From Campylobacteraceae bacterium (GTDB lineage Bacteria > Campylobacterota > Campylobacteria > Campylobacterales > Sulfurovaceae): a stretch of DNA of 56,164 nt. Both the position numbers and the translations under genes were made by a program. The stretch lies in contig JALWDJ010000005.1 of assembly GCA_027014605.1 (NCBI GenBank), forward strand, positions 1-56,164. The letters run 5' to 3'. Shown in pieces: positions 27,163 through 36,758 of this stretch. The notes beneath the pieces were generated by a model. The model was not told where the DNA came from, made no database searches, and worked only from the letters and a program-made list of their open reading frames with translations. Each line of letters starts with the position of its first letter. The first letter of the stretch is position 1.

Positions 27163-27558
27163 ATGATGACAGACATAATTGCAGATTCTCTTACAAGGAT
27201 AAGAAATGCTGCACAGAGAAGATTGGATGTAACAACACTTCTTCACTCTAAGATGATTGAGGCTATAGTTTCTATTTTAGTAGATAAGGGTTATCTTGAG
27301 AGCTTTAAGGTAAAGACAGATGGGGCTAAAAAGACAATTAAAGTTGTATTAAAATATGATGAAAATGGTCACAGTGTAATCAATGAAATTAAAAAAATCT
27401 CAAAACCTGGAAGAAGAGTATATCAGAGTGCTAATGAGATTAGAAGTTTTAAAAATGGTTACGGAACACTAGTAGTATCTACCAATAAAGGCGTAATTGC
27501 AAATGATGAAGCATTTAAGCAAAAAGTTGGTGGTGAAGTAATCTGTAGTATTTGGTAA
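27163..27558 (+). CDS. rpsH: 30S ribosomal protein S8
   Basis: S8 is a primary binder of the central 16S domain; in E. coli it also represses the spc operon. The 131-residue product has [19 protein letters not shown] at the start and ends [25 protein letters not shown], with [16 protein letters not shown] between. Two adjacent ATGs (27163, 27166) are possible; ggag at 27150 fits the first better. Confidence 0.97.
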   Translation: MMTDIIADSLTRIRNAAQRRLDVTTLLHSKMIEAIVSILVDKGYLESFKVKTDGAKKTIKVVLKYDENGHSVINEIKKISKPGRRVYQSANEIRSFKNGYGTLVVSTNKGVIANDEAFKQKVGGEVICSIW

Positions 27559-27567
27559 GGAAAATAT

Positions 27568-28104
27568 ATGTCAAGAATAGGAAAAAGACCAGTAACTATT
27601 GCAAGTGGTATTGAGGTATCACTCGATGGTACGACTCTTGTTGCTAAAAAAGGCAAGTTAGAGAAGAGATTAGAGACTTATGGACGAGTTGGAATTGATA
27701 TTAAGGGTTCAGAGGTTATCTTTTCAAGAGTAGGTGAGGATAGAGAGAGTTCAGCCTTTTGGGGAACTTATAGAGCTCTATTTAATAATATTATTATTGG
27801 ACTTGATAAGGGTTTTGAAAAGTCTTTAGAGATTAATGGTGTTGGTTATAGAGCTGCTATTCAAGGAAAAACTCTTAATCTTCAACTTGGATTTTCTCAT
27901 GATATCAATTTTAATATTCCAGATGGTATAGATATTACTATTACAAAAAATGTTATTACTATTAAAGGTTCTGATAAGCAGACAGTAGGACAAGTAGCTG
28001 CTGAGATTAGAAGCTTTAGACCACCAGAACCATATAAAGGTAAAGGTGTGAAGTATACTGATGAAGTTATCATTAGAAAAGCTGGTAAAGCAGCTGGTAA
28101 ATAG
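27568..28104 (+). CDS. rplF: 50S ribosomal protein L6
   Basis: L6 lies near the factor-binding centre and sarcin-ricin loop. The 178-residue product begins [21 protein letters not shown] and ends with the conserved [27 protein letters not shown] motif. Length is normal. Shine-Dalgarno aagga stands 9 bases before the ATG. Confidence 0.98.
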   Translation: MSRIGKRPVTIASGIEVSLDGTTLVAKKGKLEKRLETYGRVGIDIKGSEVIFSRVGEDRESSAFWGTYRALFNNIIIGLDKGFEKSLEINGVGYRAAIQGKTLNLQLGFSHDINFNIPDGIDITITKNVITIKGSDKQTVGQVAAEIRSFRPPEPYKGKGVKYTDEVIIRKAGKAAGK

Positions 28105-28113
28105 GAGTAGCAG

Positions 28114-28470
28114 ATGTTAAAAAGTATTCAAAGAAGAAAAAATAGAGTTAGAGCTAAAAGAAAAGCTAGAGTTAGAGGTAAAATTAGTGGAGTTGCTACT
28201 CTTCCTAGGGTATCTATTTTTAAGTCAAATAGACATATCTATGCACAAGCAATAGATGATATTGCAGGTGTAACTCTAGCTTCAATAGATGGTAGAGCAA
28301 TGGGTCTAAAAGCAAATAAGGAAGATGCAAAAAAAGTAGCATTTGAGTTTGCAAATAGACTCAAAGAGGCAAATATCCAAACAGTAGTATTTGATAGAAA
28401 CGGTTATCTTTATCATGGTGTTGTTGCAACTTTTGCAGACGCTTTGCGAGAAGCTGGAATTAAGTTATAA
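28114..28470 (+). CDS. rplR: 50S ribosomal protein L18
   Basis: L18 binds 5S rRNA with L5. The 118-residue product has the basic N-terminus [38 protein letters not shown], and the ending [29 protein letters not shown]. All are typical. It lies 9 bases after rplF. Confidence 0.97.
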   Translation: MLKSIQRRKNRVRAKRKARVRGKISGVATLPRVSIFKSNRHIYAQAIDDIAGVTLASIDGRAMGLKANKEDAKKVAFEFANRLKEANIQTVVFDRNGYLYHGVVATFADALREAGIKL

Positions 28471-28481
28471 GGAAAGAGTCT

Positions 28482-28925
28482 ATGCAGAATATTGATAGAG
28501 ATAAATTTGAAGAAAAAATTGTAAATATTGGAAGAGTTACCAAAGTTGTAAAGGGTGGTAGAAGATTTAGATTTACTGCTCTTGTAGTTATTGGTGATAA
28601 AAATGGTACAATTGGTTATGGTACAGGAAAAGCAAAAGAGGTTCCTGATGCTATTAAAAAAGCTGTTGATGATGCATTTAAAAGTCTTGTAAAAGTAAAT
28701 ATTAAAGGTTCTACTATTGCTCATGATATTGAACAGAAAAGTGGTGCTAGTAGAATTATCTTAAGACCAGCAAGTGAAGGTACAGGAACAATTGCAGGTG
28801 GTGCGATGAGACCAGTACTTGAACTTGCTGGTATTCAAGATGTTATTGCAAAATCATTAGGTTCAAATAATCCAAATAACCTTGTAAGAGCAACCATAAA
28901 AGCTCTATCAAGAGTTAAAGCTTAA
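28482..28925 (+). CDS. rpsE: 30S ribosomal protein S5
   Basis: S5 shapes the mRNA entry channel and influences decoding accuracy. The 147-residue product has [44 protein letters not shown], and [25 protein letters not shown]. It lies 11 bases after rplR with aaggaaag as Shine-Dalgarno. Confidence 0.98.
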   Translation: MQNIDRDKFEEKIVNIGRVTKVVKGGRRFRFTALVVIGDKNGTIGYGTGKAKEVPDAIKKAVDDAFKSLVKVNIKGSTIAHDIEQKSGASRIILRPASEGTGTIAGGAMRPVLELAGIQDVIAKSLGSNNPNNLVRATIKALSRVKA

Positions 28926-28935
28926 GGGAGTAGAT

Positions 28936-29334
28936 ATGGGTTTACATAATTTACAACCAGCACCAGGCTCAACTCGAAATAGAAAAAGAGTTGGTCGTGG
29001 TCAAGGTTCTGGAACAGGAAAGACTGCAGGACGAGGAAATAAAGGTCAAAAATCAAGAACAGGCTACTCTAAAAAAAGAGGGTTTGAGGGTGGTCAAATG
29101 CCACTATATAAACGAGTTCCAAAGATTGGATTTACCTCACGAGTAGTTAAGCCTTATGCTATTAATGTTGATAAGATAAAAGCAGTAGCCAAACTTGAAG
29201 AGATTACTTTAGAGAGTATTAAGTCAGTTCATAAACTACAAAAAAGTGTAACAAAAGTAAAACTTATTGGTACAGGTGCAAAAGAGCTTGTATCTAAAAT
29301 AAAAGATGAAGCCGTTACAACTAGTGGTAAATAG
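28936..29334 (+). CDS. rplO: 50S ribosomal protein L15
   Basis: L15 is a late-assembly 50S protein with a long Gly/Arg-rich arm, seen here as [19 protein letters not shown] followed by [20 protein letters not shown]. The 132-residue length is normal for this phylum. secY follows after 2 bases. Confidence 0.97.
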   Translation: MGLHNLQPAPGSTRNRKRVGRGQGSGTGKTAGRGNKGQKSRTGYSKKRGFEGGQMPLYKRVPKIGFTSRVVKPYAINVDKIKAVAKLEEITLESIKSVHKLQKSVTKVKLIGTGAKELVSKIKDEAVTTSGK

Positions 29335-29336
29335 CC

Positions 29337-30605
29337 ATGAGTAGTGCTTTAACTCAAAAAATACTTATTACTTTTGGATTTCTATTTGCATATAGAGTTT
29401 TAGCATATATTCCAGTTCCAGGCGTTGATACTGCTGTTATAGCATCATTTTTTGATGCTCATAATAATGGTGGAGGAATGCTTGGAATGGCAAATATGTT
29501 TTCTGGAAATGCCATTAGAAGAATGAGTATAATTTCACTTGGAATTATGCCATATATTACAGCATCTATTGTTATGGAACTTCTTGCAGCCACCTTTCCA
29601 ACTATTGGACAGATGAAAAAAGAGAGAGATGGAATGCAAAAATATATGCAGATTATTAGATATGCAACCATTTTTATTACTATTGTTCAGGCATTTGGTG
29701 TCTCTATGGGACTTCAGAGTATGACAGGAGTTAATGGTACTAGTGCTGTTATGATTGACCCTATAACATTTACATTCTTGACAACTATCTCAATGTTAAC
29801 AGGAACTATATTACTTATGTGGATTGGGGAGAGAATAACACAGAGTGGAATTGGAAATGGTATATCTTTGATTATTTTTGCAGGTATTGTATCGGGTATT
29901 CCAAGAGCTATATCAAATACAATTAATTCAGTAAATACAGGTGAACTTAATTTCTTATCAGTTCTTGCGATTTTTGCAATTATTTTAATTACTATTTTTG
30001 TAATTATATATGTTGAACTTGGAGAGAGAAGAGTCCCAATATCATACTCAAGAAAAACTATTATGCAAAATAGAGATAAAAGAGTTATGAACTATATACC
30101 AATTAAGGTAAACCTATCAGGTGTTATTCCTCCTATTTTTGCAAGTGCTGTTTTAATGTTTCCTCTAACTATGCTACAGAGTAGTACAAATGAGTATTTA
30201 GTAGCTATTGCTGATGCACTTCACCCAGGTGGGATTCTCTTTAATGTAATTACCTTTATACTAATTATCTTTTTTGCATTTTTTTATGCTTCTATTGTAT
30301 TTAATGCTAAAGATATTGCAGATAACTTAAAGAGACAGGGTGGATTTATACCAGGAGTTAGACCAGGAAATCATACTAAAGAGTTTATTAATGAGGTCGC
30401 AAGTAGATTAACCGGTGCAGGGGCTTTATATTTAGCTCTAATTTCAACTCTACCATTTCTATTTATTAATAATATGGGGGCTTCATTTTATTTTGGAGGA
30501 ACAGCTGTTTTGATTGTGGTTCAGGTTGCACTTGATACAATGAGAAAAATTGAGGCTCAAATTTATATGAGTAAATATGAAACTCTAGGTGCAGTAGGTC
30601 TTTAA
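29337..30605 (+). CDS. secY: preprotein translocase subunit SecY
   Basis: The channel subunit of the Sec translocon in the inner membrane. The 422-residue protein has ten hydrophobic segments, the plug-region sequence MLGMANMFSGNAIRRMSIISLGIMPYITASI, the cytosolic loops with GERRVPISYSRK and the late motif FIPGVRPGNHTKEFI. Start GCC-ATG lies 2 bases after rplO, and the stop shares a base with map. Export of many proteins in this window depends on it. Confidence 0.98.
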   Translation: MSSALTQKILITFGFLFAYRVLAYIPVPGVDTAVIASFFDAHNNGGGMLGMANMFSGNAIRRMSIISLGIMPYITASIVMELLAATFPTIGQMKKERDGMQKYMQIIRYATIFITIVQAFGVSMGLQSMTGVNGTSAVMIDPITFTFLTTISMLTGTILLMWIGERITQSGIGNGISLIIFAGIVSGIPRAISNTINSVNTGELNFLSVLAIFAIILITIFVIIYVELGERRVPISYSRKTIMQNRDKRVMNYIPIKVNLSGVIPPIFASAVLMFPLTMLQSSTNEYLVAIADALHPGGILFNVITFILIIFFAFFYASIVFNAKDIADNLKRQGGFIPGVRPGNHTKEFINEVASRLTGAGALYLALISTLPFLFINNMGASFYFGGTAVLIVVQVALDTMRKIEAQIYMSKYETLGAVGL

Positions 30606-31363
30606 TGGCAATTGCACTTCGTAAAAAAGATGAATTGACTAAGCTAAAATTGGCTGGGTCAATCGTCGCTAAAACTTTAAAATATCTCCAAGAAAATATT
30701 GTTGTTGGGATGACCTTAAAAGAGATTGATGCTATAGGTGAAGAGTTTATTCGAAGTCATGGAGCAGAACCATCTTTTAAAGGTCTATATGGATTTCCTG
30801 CATCTGTCTGTACCTCTCTAAATGAGGTATGTATCCATGGCGTTCCAGATAATACAAAAATTCAAGAGGGTGATATTCTTGGATTGGATTTAGGTACAAA
30901 AATAGATGGTTATTTTGGTGATGCTGCTATTACTATACCTATAGGTAAAATATCTAAAAGAGATGAAGAGTTAATTAAATGTTCTAAAGATGCTCTATAT
31001 TATGCTATAGATAATATTAGAGTTGGAATGAGATTTAAAGAGTTAACTCACCTTTTAGAGCAGTTTATCTTAGGTAGAGGTTTTGTGCCATTAAGAGATT
31101 TTTGTGGTCACGGTATTGGGAGGAGACCACATGAAGAGCCAAATATTCCAAACTATTTAGAGGGTAAACCAAAGCAGGGACCAAAGATAAAAAATGGTAT
31201 GGTTTTCTGTTTAGAGCCTATGATTTGTCAAGAGAGTGGTAAACCAATAGTTTGGGATGATAAGTGGTCAGTTGTTAGTGAAGATGGACTTAGAACATCA
31301 CACTATGAACATACAGTAGCAATTATAGATAATAGAGCAGTAATTTTAACGAAAGGAGAATAA
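30605..31363 (+). CDS. map: methionine aminopeptidase type I
   Basis: Removes the N-terminal methionine from new proteins. The 252-residue enzyme has the M24A fold with metal ligands in [18 protein letters not shown] (two Asp), [13 protein letters not shown] (His), FCLEPMI (Glu) and the last Glu in YEHTVAI. There is no N-terminal zinc-finger extension. Overlap with secY by one base and infA one base later make the three a tail set of the operon. Confidence 0.97.
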   Translation: MAIALRKKDELTKLKLAGSIVAKTLKYLQENIVVGMTLKEIDAIGEEFIRSHGAEPSFKGLYGFPASVCTSLNEVCIHGVPDNTKIQEGDILGLDLGTKIDGYFGDAAITIPIGKISKRDEELIKCSKDALYYAIDNIRVGMRFKELTHLLEQFILGRGFVPLRDFCGHGIGRRPHEEPNIPNYLEGKPKQGPKIKNGMVFCLEPMICQESGKPIVWDDKWSVVSEDGLRTSHYEHTVAIIDNRAVILTKGE

Positions 31364-31364
31364 A

Positions 31365-31583
31365 ATGGCTAGAGATGATGTAATAGAGATTGATGGCAAA
31401 GTAGTTGAAGCATTACCAAATGCAACTTTTAGAGTAGAGCTAGACAATAGACATATAGTTTTATGTCATATAGCTGGAAAGATGAGAATGCATTATATAA
31501 AAATCTTACCAGGAGATAAGGTAAAGGTTGAACTTACACCATATAGCCTAGATAAGGGTAGGATTACTTTTAGATATAAATAG
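31365..31583 (+). CDS. infA: translation initiation factor IF-1
   Basis: A 72-residue OB-fold protein that blocks the A site during initiation. It matches the family across its length: [44 protein letters not shown], and the ending GRITFRYK. It ends the operon here: the usual following genes rpmJ, rpsM, rpsK, rpsD, rpoA and rplQ are not in the window, and a palindromic hairpin follows at once. Confidence 0.97.
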   Translation: MARDDVIEIDGKVVEALPNATFRVELDNRHIVLCHIAGKMRMHYIKILPGDKVKVELTPYSLDKGRITFRYK

Positions 31584-31585
31584 CT

Positions 31586-31609
31586 AACTCTCCTATATAT
31601 AGGAGAGTT
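31586..31609 (+). terminator. palindromic hairpin after infA
   Basis: A perfect 24-base palindrome (aactctcc, tatatata, ggagagtt) begins 2 bases after the infA stop. The GC part of the stem is short and the 3' side is followed by taaaat rather than a U-run, so it is a plausible but weak intrinsic terminator of the ribosomal operon. Confidence 0.55.
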
Positions 31610-32006
31610 TAAAATACAATTCATAGAATTTCAAAAAATCTTCAATTTTCTTAAAATAATATAAGTGGTAAAATCGTAACAGTATAGGGTTATAATTTAT
31701 TATTTAAATCATATATATTTTAAATATATAGGGTAAAAAGAGCCTTTTTTAAAGTAATTTTTATGAGTTATTAGCAGTGTTACAACTTGTTACTATAAAT
31801 ATATTTAATAAAAAAAAAATTAGTAAAAATATATAGTAATTCATTAGATAGTGTAGAATATATTAAAACTTATGATACTAAATATATTTAGATGGATAGT
31901 TTCTATACATCTAGTAAATATTATAGTTTTTTTATTAAGTATTCTCTACCATTTAAGATGGTGGAGAATACAATACCCCATACATAGAAAAAGAATAGGA
32001 GTAGTT
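31610..32006 (+). other. long non-coding leader region before porG
   Basis: About 400 bases of very AT-rich DNA lie between the infA hairpin and porG. An open frame from 31872 runs in frame into porG, but it has no Shine-Dalgarno and adds residues no PorG has, so I treat it as non-coding. The region contains gttataattt near 31690, which could be a -10 element, and the strong hairpin at 31939-31971. Nothing else is supported. Confidence 0.5.
31939..31971 (+). promoter_or_regulatory. strong hairpin in the porG leader
   Basis: Arms 31939-31952 and 31958-31971 pair at all 14 positions (13 Watson-Crick, one G-U) around a 5-base loop ttaag. It ends 35 bases before the porG ATG and is not followed by a U-tract. 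It may be an operator, an mRNA-protecting structure or part of a leader control element. The role is not known. Confidence 0.55.
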
Positions 32007-32570
32007 ATGACTGAAATAAGATGGCATAGCCGAGCTGGACAAGGTGCAGTGACAGGTGCAAAAGGTCTAGGTGATGTTGTTTCAACAACAGGTAAACAGG
32101 TTCAGGCCTATGCATTATATGGCTCTGCAAAAAGAGGTGCAGCAATGAATGCATATAATAGAATTGATGATGAGCCAATTATTAATCATGAGACAAAAAT
32201 GTTTCCAGATTATGTGTTGGTTATTGATCCAGCATTAGCATTTTCTGATGATATTACAAAAAATGATAAACCTACAACTCAATATATTATTACAACTCAT
32301 CTATCTAAAGATGAATTAATATCACAAATTCCAGAGCTTCAAGATAAAAAAGATAGGGTTTATGTTGTTGATTGTATAGAGATTTCACTTAGTACTATTG
32401 GTAGAGCAATACCAAATGCTCCCATGCTTGGTGCGTTAATTAAGGTCTCTAATATGTTTGAACTTGATTATTTTTTAGATAAAATGAAAAAAGTTCTCTC
32501 TAAGTTTCCACAAAAGATTATTGATGGTAATATGAAAGCAATTACAAGAGCTTATAACGAAGTAAAGTAG
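32007..32570 (+). CDS. porG: pyruvate:ferredoxin oxidoreductase, gamma subunit
   Basis: Part of the four-subunit enzyme that interconverts pyruvate and acetyl-CoA plus CO2 with ferredoxin or flavodoxin. The 187-residue product MTEIRWHSRAGQGAVTGAKGLGDV has the signature GRAGQG-type loop, then YGSAKRGAAMNAY and the Rossmann-like remainder. ATG 32007 is chosen because aggag lies 5 bases before it and homologues begin with this sequence; the in-frame extension from 31872 has no family match. Genes porD, porA and porB follow in order, the Campylobacterota arrangement. Confidence 0.92.
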   Translation: MTEIRWHSRAGQGAVTGAKGLGDVVSTTGKQVQAYALYGSAKRGAAMNAYNRIDDEPIINHETKMFPDYVLVIDPALAFSDDITKNDKPTTQYIITTHLSKDELISQIPELQDKKDRVYVVDCIEISLSTIGRAIPNAPMLGALIKVSNMFELDYFLDKMKKVLSKFPQKIIDGNMKAITRAYNEVK

Positions 32571-32582
32571 AAAGGAAATATA

Positions 32583-33035
32583 ATGAGTAGAGGTGTATTA
32601 GGAACAGAAAAGCGTGGTATCTTAGAGTTAGGTGCTGAAGAGAAAGTTGGTTGGGATGCAGTTCCTCAGGGTGTTGTTCTTCACTCGTTTGAGGGAGAAA
32701 TTGGAAATACTGCACATATTAGACCAGAAGAGAGAGAATATAGTCAATTTAACTCCTATATAGCAAGTGTTGCATCTTGGCGTGTAATTAAACCTGTCTA
32801 TAATAGAGATATATGTATTGATTGTCAAAACTGTTGGGTTTGGTGTCCAGATACATCTATTATCTCAAGAGATAAGCAGATGTTAGGAATTGATTATGAT
32901 CACTGTAAAGGTTGTGGTGTCTGTGTTGAGGTTTGTCCTACAAATCCAAAATCACTATTAATGTTTTCAGAGGCTACTGAAAATGATGAAGCTCTAGCGG
33001 GTTGGCCAGAGAAAAAGAAAAAAGCAAAGAAGTAA
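32583..33035 (+). CDS. porD: pyruvate:ferredoxin oxidoreductase, delta (ferredoxin) subunit
   Basis: Carries two [4Fe-4S] clusters that pass electrons from the TPP site. Cluster motifs are CIDCQNCWVWCP and CKGCGVCVEVCP near residues 79-120. The 150-residue length includes an N-terminal region of about 60 residues with GWDAVPQGVVLHSFEGEIGNT. A basic Lys-rich tail (KKKKAKK) closes the protein. Spacing to porG and porA is about 10 bases each, with aaagga before the ATG. Confidence 0.92.
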   Translation: MSRGVLGTEKRGILELGAEEKVGWDAVPQGVVLHSFEGEIGNTAHIRPEEREYSQFNSYIASVASWRVIKPVYNRDICIDCQNCWVWCPDTSIISRDKQMLGIDYDHCKGCGVCVEVCPTNPKSLLMFSEATENDEALAGWPEKKKKAKK

Positions 33036-33044
33036 GGGGCTATT

Positions 33045-34289
33045 ATGGCAAAAAAATTTGAATTAAATGAGATGGAAGTTTGGGATGGTAATTACGCAGC
33101 TTCTCAAGCATTAAGACAGGCACAGGTTGATGTAGTTGCTGCTTATCCAATTACTCCATCAACTCCTATTGTTGAGGGTTATGGTGCTTACCAAGCAAAT
33201 GGATATGTTGATGGTGAGTTCGTAATGGTAGAGAGTGAACATGCTGCTATGAGTGGATGTGTTGGTGCTGCAGCTGCTGGTGGAAGGGTAGCTACTGCGA
33301 CATCTTCACAAGGTTTTGCACTTATGACAGAGGTTTTATATCAAGCAAGTGGTATGAGACTTCCTATTATTTTAACAGTTGTAAATAGAGCTTTAGCCTC
33401 TCCATTAAATGTTAGAGGTGACCATTCTGATATGTATTTAGGAAGAGATAGTGGTTGGATACAACTTGATGCATTCAATCCACAAGAGGCTTATGATTTG
33501 ACACTATGTGCTTTTAGAATAGGTGAGGATTTAAGTGTTAGACTTCCTGTAATGGTTCATCAAGATGGGTTTACAACTTCACATAAAGCACAAAATGTTA
33601 GACCTCTTCAAGATGAGGTAGCATATAAATTTGTGGGTGATTATGTACCTGTTGATGATATGTTAGACTTTAGTAGACCTGTAACACATGGGGCTCAAAC
33701 TGAAGAGGATTGGCACTATGAGCATAAAGCAAAACAGCATAAAGCACTTATGGATTCAAGAGAAAAGATTGATGCTGTATTTGCAGAGTTTAAAGAGTTA
33801 ACAGGTAGAGAGTATAAGAGAATTGAGACATATATGATGGAAGATGCAGAGGTTGCTATGGTTGCACTTGGCTCAACTGTAGAGACTGCAAGACTTGCGG
33901 CAAAACAGTTAAGAGAGGAAGAGGGATTAAAAGTAGGTATTATATCTCCTCGTGTATTTAGACCATTCTCATTTGACCTTATTCGTGATGCTATTGATAT
34001 GAGTAGTGATTTAAAAGCAGTTGTATGTATGGATAGGTCATCACCAGGTGGTGCAATGGGTGCATTGTTTAATGAGGTATCAGCATCAGCTTATAGTACA
34101 AAAAATAGACCTATTATTACAAACTATATATATGGTTTAGGTGGAAGAGATTTTACTATTGATGAGGCAAAAAGAATTATGAGAGAGCAGAAAGCTCATG
34201 CAGAAGCTGGGTATATTACAACGGAAATTCAACAGTTTAGTGGCGTTAGAGGTCCAAAACTTGGATTTTTTAAGACAAGAAGGAATTAA
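33045..34289 (+). CDS. porA: pyruvate:ferredoxin oxidoreductase, alpha subunit
   Basis: Provides the pyrimidine-binding half of the thiamine diphosphate site. The 414-residue product has AAYPITPSTPIVEGYG near residue 35, MVESEHAAMSGCVGAAAAGGR (glutamate for TPP activation), and the TSSQGFALMTEVLYQASGMRLP segment. Length is normal. It lies between porD and porB with short gaps, so the complex is made from one mRNA. Confidence 0.95.
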   Translation: MAKKFELNEMEVWDGNYAASQALRQAQVDVVAAYPITPSTPIVEGYGAYQANGYVDGEFVMVESEHAAMSGCVGAAAAGGRVATATSSQGFALMTEVLYQASGMRLPIILTVVNRALASPLNVRGDHSDMYLGRDSGWIQLDAFNPQEAYDLTLCAFRIGEDLSVRLPVMVHQDGFTTSHKAQNVRPLQDEVAYKFVGDYVPVDDMLDFSRPVTHGAQTEEDWHYEHKAKQHKALMDSREKIDAVFAEFKELTGREYKRIETYMMEDAEVAMVALGSTVETARLAAKQLREEEGLKVGIISPRVFRPFSFDLIRDAIDMSSDLKAVVCMDRSSPGGAMGALFNEVSASAYSTKNRPIITNYIYGLGGRDFTIDEAKRIMREQKAHAEAGYITTEIQQFSGVRGPKLGFFKTRRN

Positions 34290-34291
34290 GA

Positions 34292-35245
34292 ATGGCAATT
34301 ACATCAGTTAAAAACTTAAAACAATTTTCAACTACAAATGATAGATTAGAAGGAGCTCACCTTCTTTGTCCAGGATGTGCTCACTCTATGATAGTTAGAG
34401 AGCTAATGAACTGTACAGATGATAATTTAGTTATTGCTTCAAATACAGGTTGTTTGGAGGTATCAACTGCAGTATATCCATATACATCATGGGATACATC
34501 TTGGATACATATTGGATTTGAAAATGCAGCAACGGCTGCTAGTTGTGCTGAGTCTATGTATAAAGCAAGAAAGAAAAAAGGTACTCTAAAAGATCCTGAT
34601 GCTCCTGTTAAATTTGTAGCATTTGGTGGAGATGGTTCTACTTATGATATTGGGTTTCAATGGCTAAGTGGAGCTATGGAGAGAGGACATGATTTTACAT
34701 ATATCTGTTTAGATAATGAAAATTATGCAAATACAGGTGGACAGAGAAGTTCAGCTACTCCAATTGGAGCTCATACATCAACAGCACAAGCTGGGAGTGC
34801 AAGTTATGGGAAAAAGCAGAAAAAGAAAGATTTAGTAGCTATTATGGCAGCTCATGGAGCACCTTATGTTGCTCAACTTGCTCCAAATAAGTGGAAGATT
34901 ATGGCTAAAGGTTTCCAAAAATCTTTAGAGACAGAGGGACCATGTTTTATTAATACGGTTTCAGCTTGTACTACTGAGTGGAAATTTGACCCTAAAGATA
35001 CAATCCATATTACAGACTTAGCTACAGATAGTCTAATGTTCCCTATATATGAGATTATTAATGGGCATGAGTTAAATATCCTATATAGACCAAGAAATGT
35101 ACTTAAGGTAGAGGATTACTTAGGAGCGCAAGGTAGATATAAACATCTATTTAAACCAGAAAATCGTCATATTATTGATAAAATTCAAAAAGATGTTGAT
35201 GATTATTGGGAGATGTTACAGAGAAGAGAAGAGGCTAGAGTTTAA
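34292..35245 (+). CDS. porB: pyruvate:ferredoxin oxidoreductase, beta subunit
   Basis: Binds the diphosphate of TPP and one [4Fe-4S] cluster. The 317-residue product has the cluster-ligand LLCPGCAHSM near the start, a further Cys in SNTGCLEVS, the TPP motif GGDGSTYDIGFQ, and ENYANTGGQRSSATP. In autotrophic Campylobacterota the enzyme can run in the CO2-fixing direction alongside the reductive TCA cycle, but direction cannot be read from sequence. A perfect hairpin follows. Confidence 0.95.
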   Translation: MAITSVKNLKQFSTTNDRLEGAHLLCPGCAHSMIVRELMNCTDDNLVIASNTGCLEVSTAVYPYTSWDTSWIHIGFENAATAASCAESMYKARKKKGTLKDPDAPVKFVAFGGDGSTYDIGFQWLSGAMERGHDFTYICLDNENYANTGGQRSSATPIGAHTSTAQAGSASYGKKQKKKDLVAIMAAHGAPYVAQLAPNKWKIMAKGFQKSLETEGPCFINTVSACTTEWKFDPKDTIHITDLATDSLMFPIYEIINGHELNILYRPRNVLKVEDYLGAQGRYKHLFKPENRHIIDKIQKDVDDYWEMLQRREEARV

Positions 35246-35281
35246 TACTTACCCTCTTATTTATAATTTCTTATATATTGT

Positions 35282-35305
35282 AGAAAGTACAATTTTGTAC
35301 TTTCT
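35282..35305 (+). terminator. hairpin after porB
   Basis: Arms agaaagtacaa (35282-35292) and ttgtactttct (35295-35305) are perfectly complementary over 11 bases, 37 bases after the porB stop. With a realistic loop the stem is about 10 pairs. The downstream side is AT-rich but lacks a U-run. Likely the end of the por transcript. Confidence 0.55.
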
Positions 35306-35377
35306 ATTAATCTATTTAAAACATATTTCTACTTAAAGAAACATAAAACAATTTAGCTTTAAATAAAATTTTTAAGA

Positions 35378-35383
35378 TATAAT
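35378..35383 (+). promoter_or_regulatory. -10 box TATAAT before mgtE
   Basis: The sequence tttttaagatataatcat lies 31 bases before the mgtE ATG, giving a leader of about 25 bases. It matches the aGATATAAT form seen elsewhere in the window. The leader is too short for a magnesium riboswitch. Confidence 0.5.
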
Positions 35384-35413
35384 CATAAAAATTTATATAT
35401 AAAGGGGGGTTTT

Positions 35414-36742
35414 ATGGACGAACTAAAATCTTATCTAAAATTACACAGTGGGAGTGAGCTTTACCCCTCGGATATAGCCAAGATATTAAGAGAGCTTGAT
35501 GAAAATGAATTTTCTGAGGCTATTAAATTAATTCCTAAAAATATTATTGGAGATGTTGCACTAGAGTTACCTGATCGTTATTTTGATGATATTGTTGAGT
35601 CACTAAAGGTTGAAGATTTAACTCAAGCAGTAAGAGAGTTAGAGAGTGACGACCAAGTTGAGTTTATGCAAGAACTTCAAGATGTCGATAAATATAAGGC
35701 ATCAAAAGTTTTTGAAAACTTAGATAAAGATGAACAGCAAGAGATAACTATGCTTCAAAGTTATAATGAAGATGAAGCTGGTGCATATATGCAAACAGAG
35801 TTATTTACAGCTAAAGTTGATGAGGTAGTTCAAGATGCGATTAAAAGATTTTCCAAATTAAAAAAAGCAAATGAGATAGAGAATGTTCATACTATTTTTA
35901 TTACAGATGATAGAAACAGACTTCTATATGCTATAGATTTAGATGATATTTTAACTTTTGATTTCTCTCTGACTTTTAATCAAAATATAAAAGATAATAG
36001 AGAGAATTTCGAGCCTATTAAAGCTTATGATACAGAAGATATTAAAGAGGTAGTTAACTACTTTAAAGAGTATGATTTATCTGTTATTCCTATTGTAAAT
36101 AGGGATAATATTCTTCTAGGTAGAATTACATCTGATGATATTTATGATATTATTAATGAACAAGCAACAGAGCAGATGTATAATTTAGCAGGAGTTGATG
36201 ATGAGGCCGAAGAGGATGAAGATGTATTTAAGGCTAGTAAAACTAGAGCTACATGGCTTGGCATAAATCTTTTGACTGCTATTTTAGCATCGATTGTTAT
36301 TGGATTTTTTCAAGATACTATTAATGGGATGGTAGCACTTGCTGTACTTATGCCAATAGTAGCATCTATGGGAGGAAATGCTGGAACACAGACTTTAACT
36401 GTTGTTGTGAGACAGTTAGCCTTAGGTGAGATTTCTCATAGCGAAGCTACAAGAATTATTAAGAAAGAGGTGACTATTTCATTATTAAATGGTATTTTGT
36501 TTGCTATAATCATGGGAATTATTGCCTCTATTTGGTTTAATAAAGGTATGTTAGGTGTAGTTATCGCATTATCTATGATAGTTAATCTTTTTATGGCAGG
36601 ACTATTTGGTTCAATAATACCACTCCTTTTAAAGAAGATGAGTATTGACCCTGCTATTGGCAGTACTGTTATATTAACAACTATTACAGATGTTGTAGGT
36701 TTTTTTAGTTTTTTAGGTCTTGCGACTATAATTTTATTATAA
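35414..36742 (+). CDS. mgtE: magnesium transporter MgtE
   Basis: A Mg2+-gated Mg2+ channel of the inner membrane. The 442 residues fit the family: an acidic alpha-helical N domain (about 1-125, with RELESDDQVEFMQEL), two CBS domains (about 130-255) that sense Mg2+, a plug helix, and five membrane helices (about 275-442) with the pore motif PIVASMGGNAGTQTL. The Shine-Dalgarno aaagggggg is unusually strong. A CNNM-like gene follows after 16 bases, which suggests a joint role in Mg2+ or related divalent metal balance. Confidence 0.95.
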   Translation: MDELKSYLKLHSGSELYPSDIAKILRELDENEFSEAIKLIPKNIIGDVALELPDRYFDDIVESLKVEDLTQAVRELESDDQVEFMQELQDVDKYKASKVFENLDKDEQQEITMLQSYNEDEAGAYMQTELFTAKVDEVVQDAIKRFSKLKKANEIENVHTIFITDDRNRLLYAIDLDDILTFDFSLTFNQNIKDNRENFEPIKAYDTEDIKEVVNYFKEYDLSVIPIVNRDNILLGRITSDDIYDIINEQATEQMYNLAGVDDEAEEDEDVFKASKTRATWLGINLLTAILASIVIGFFQDTINGMVALAVLMPIVASMGGNAGTQTLTVVVRQLALGEISHSEATRIIKKEVTISLLNGILFAIIMGIIASIWFNKGMLGVVIALSMIVNLFMAGLFGSIIPLLLKKMSIDPAIGSTVILTTITDVVGFFSFLGLATIILL

Positions 36743-36758
36743 AGGTTTATTTAAATAT

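Noticed and set aside
28413-28724. 103-residue open frame on the minus strand across rplR and rpsE
   Set aside because: Shadow of two conserved ribosomal genes with biased, low-complexity residues.
31872-32006. In-frame N-terminal extension of PorG with a hydrophobic stretch
   Set aside because: No Shine-Dalgarno before 31872, it spans a strong hairpin, and PorG proteins start at MTEIRWHSRAGQG, which has its own aggag.
35306-35413. Magnesium riboswitch before mgtE
   Set aside because: The likely -10 box is at 35378, leaving about 25 bases of leader, too short for an M-box structure.
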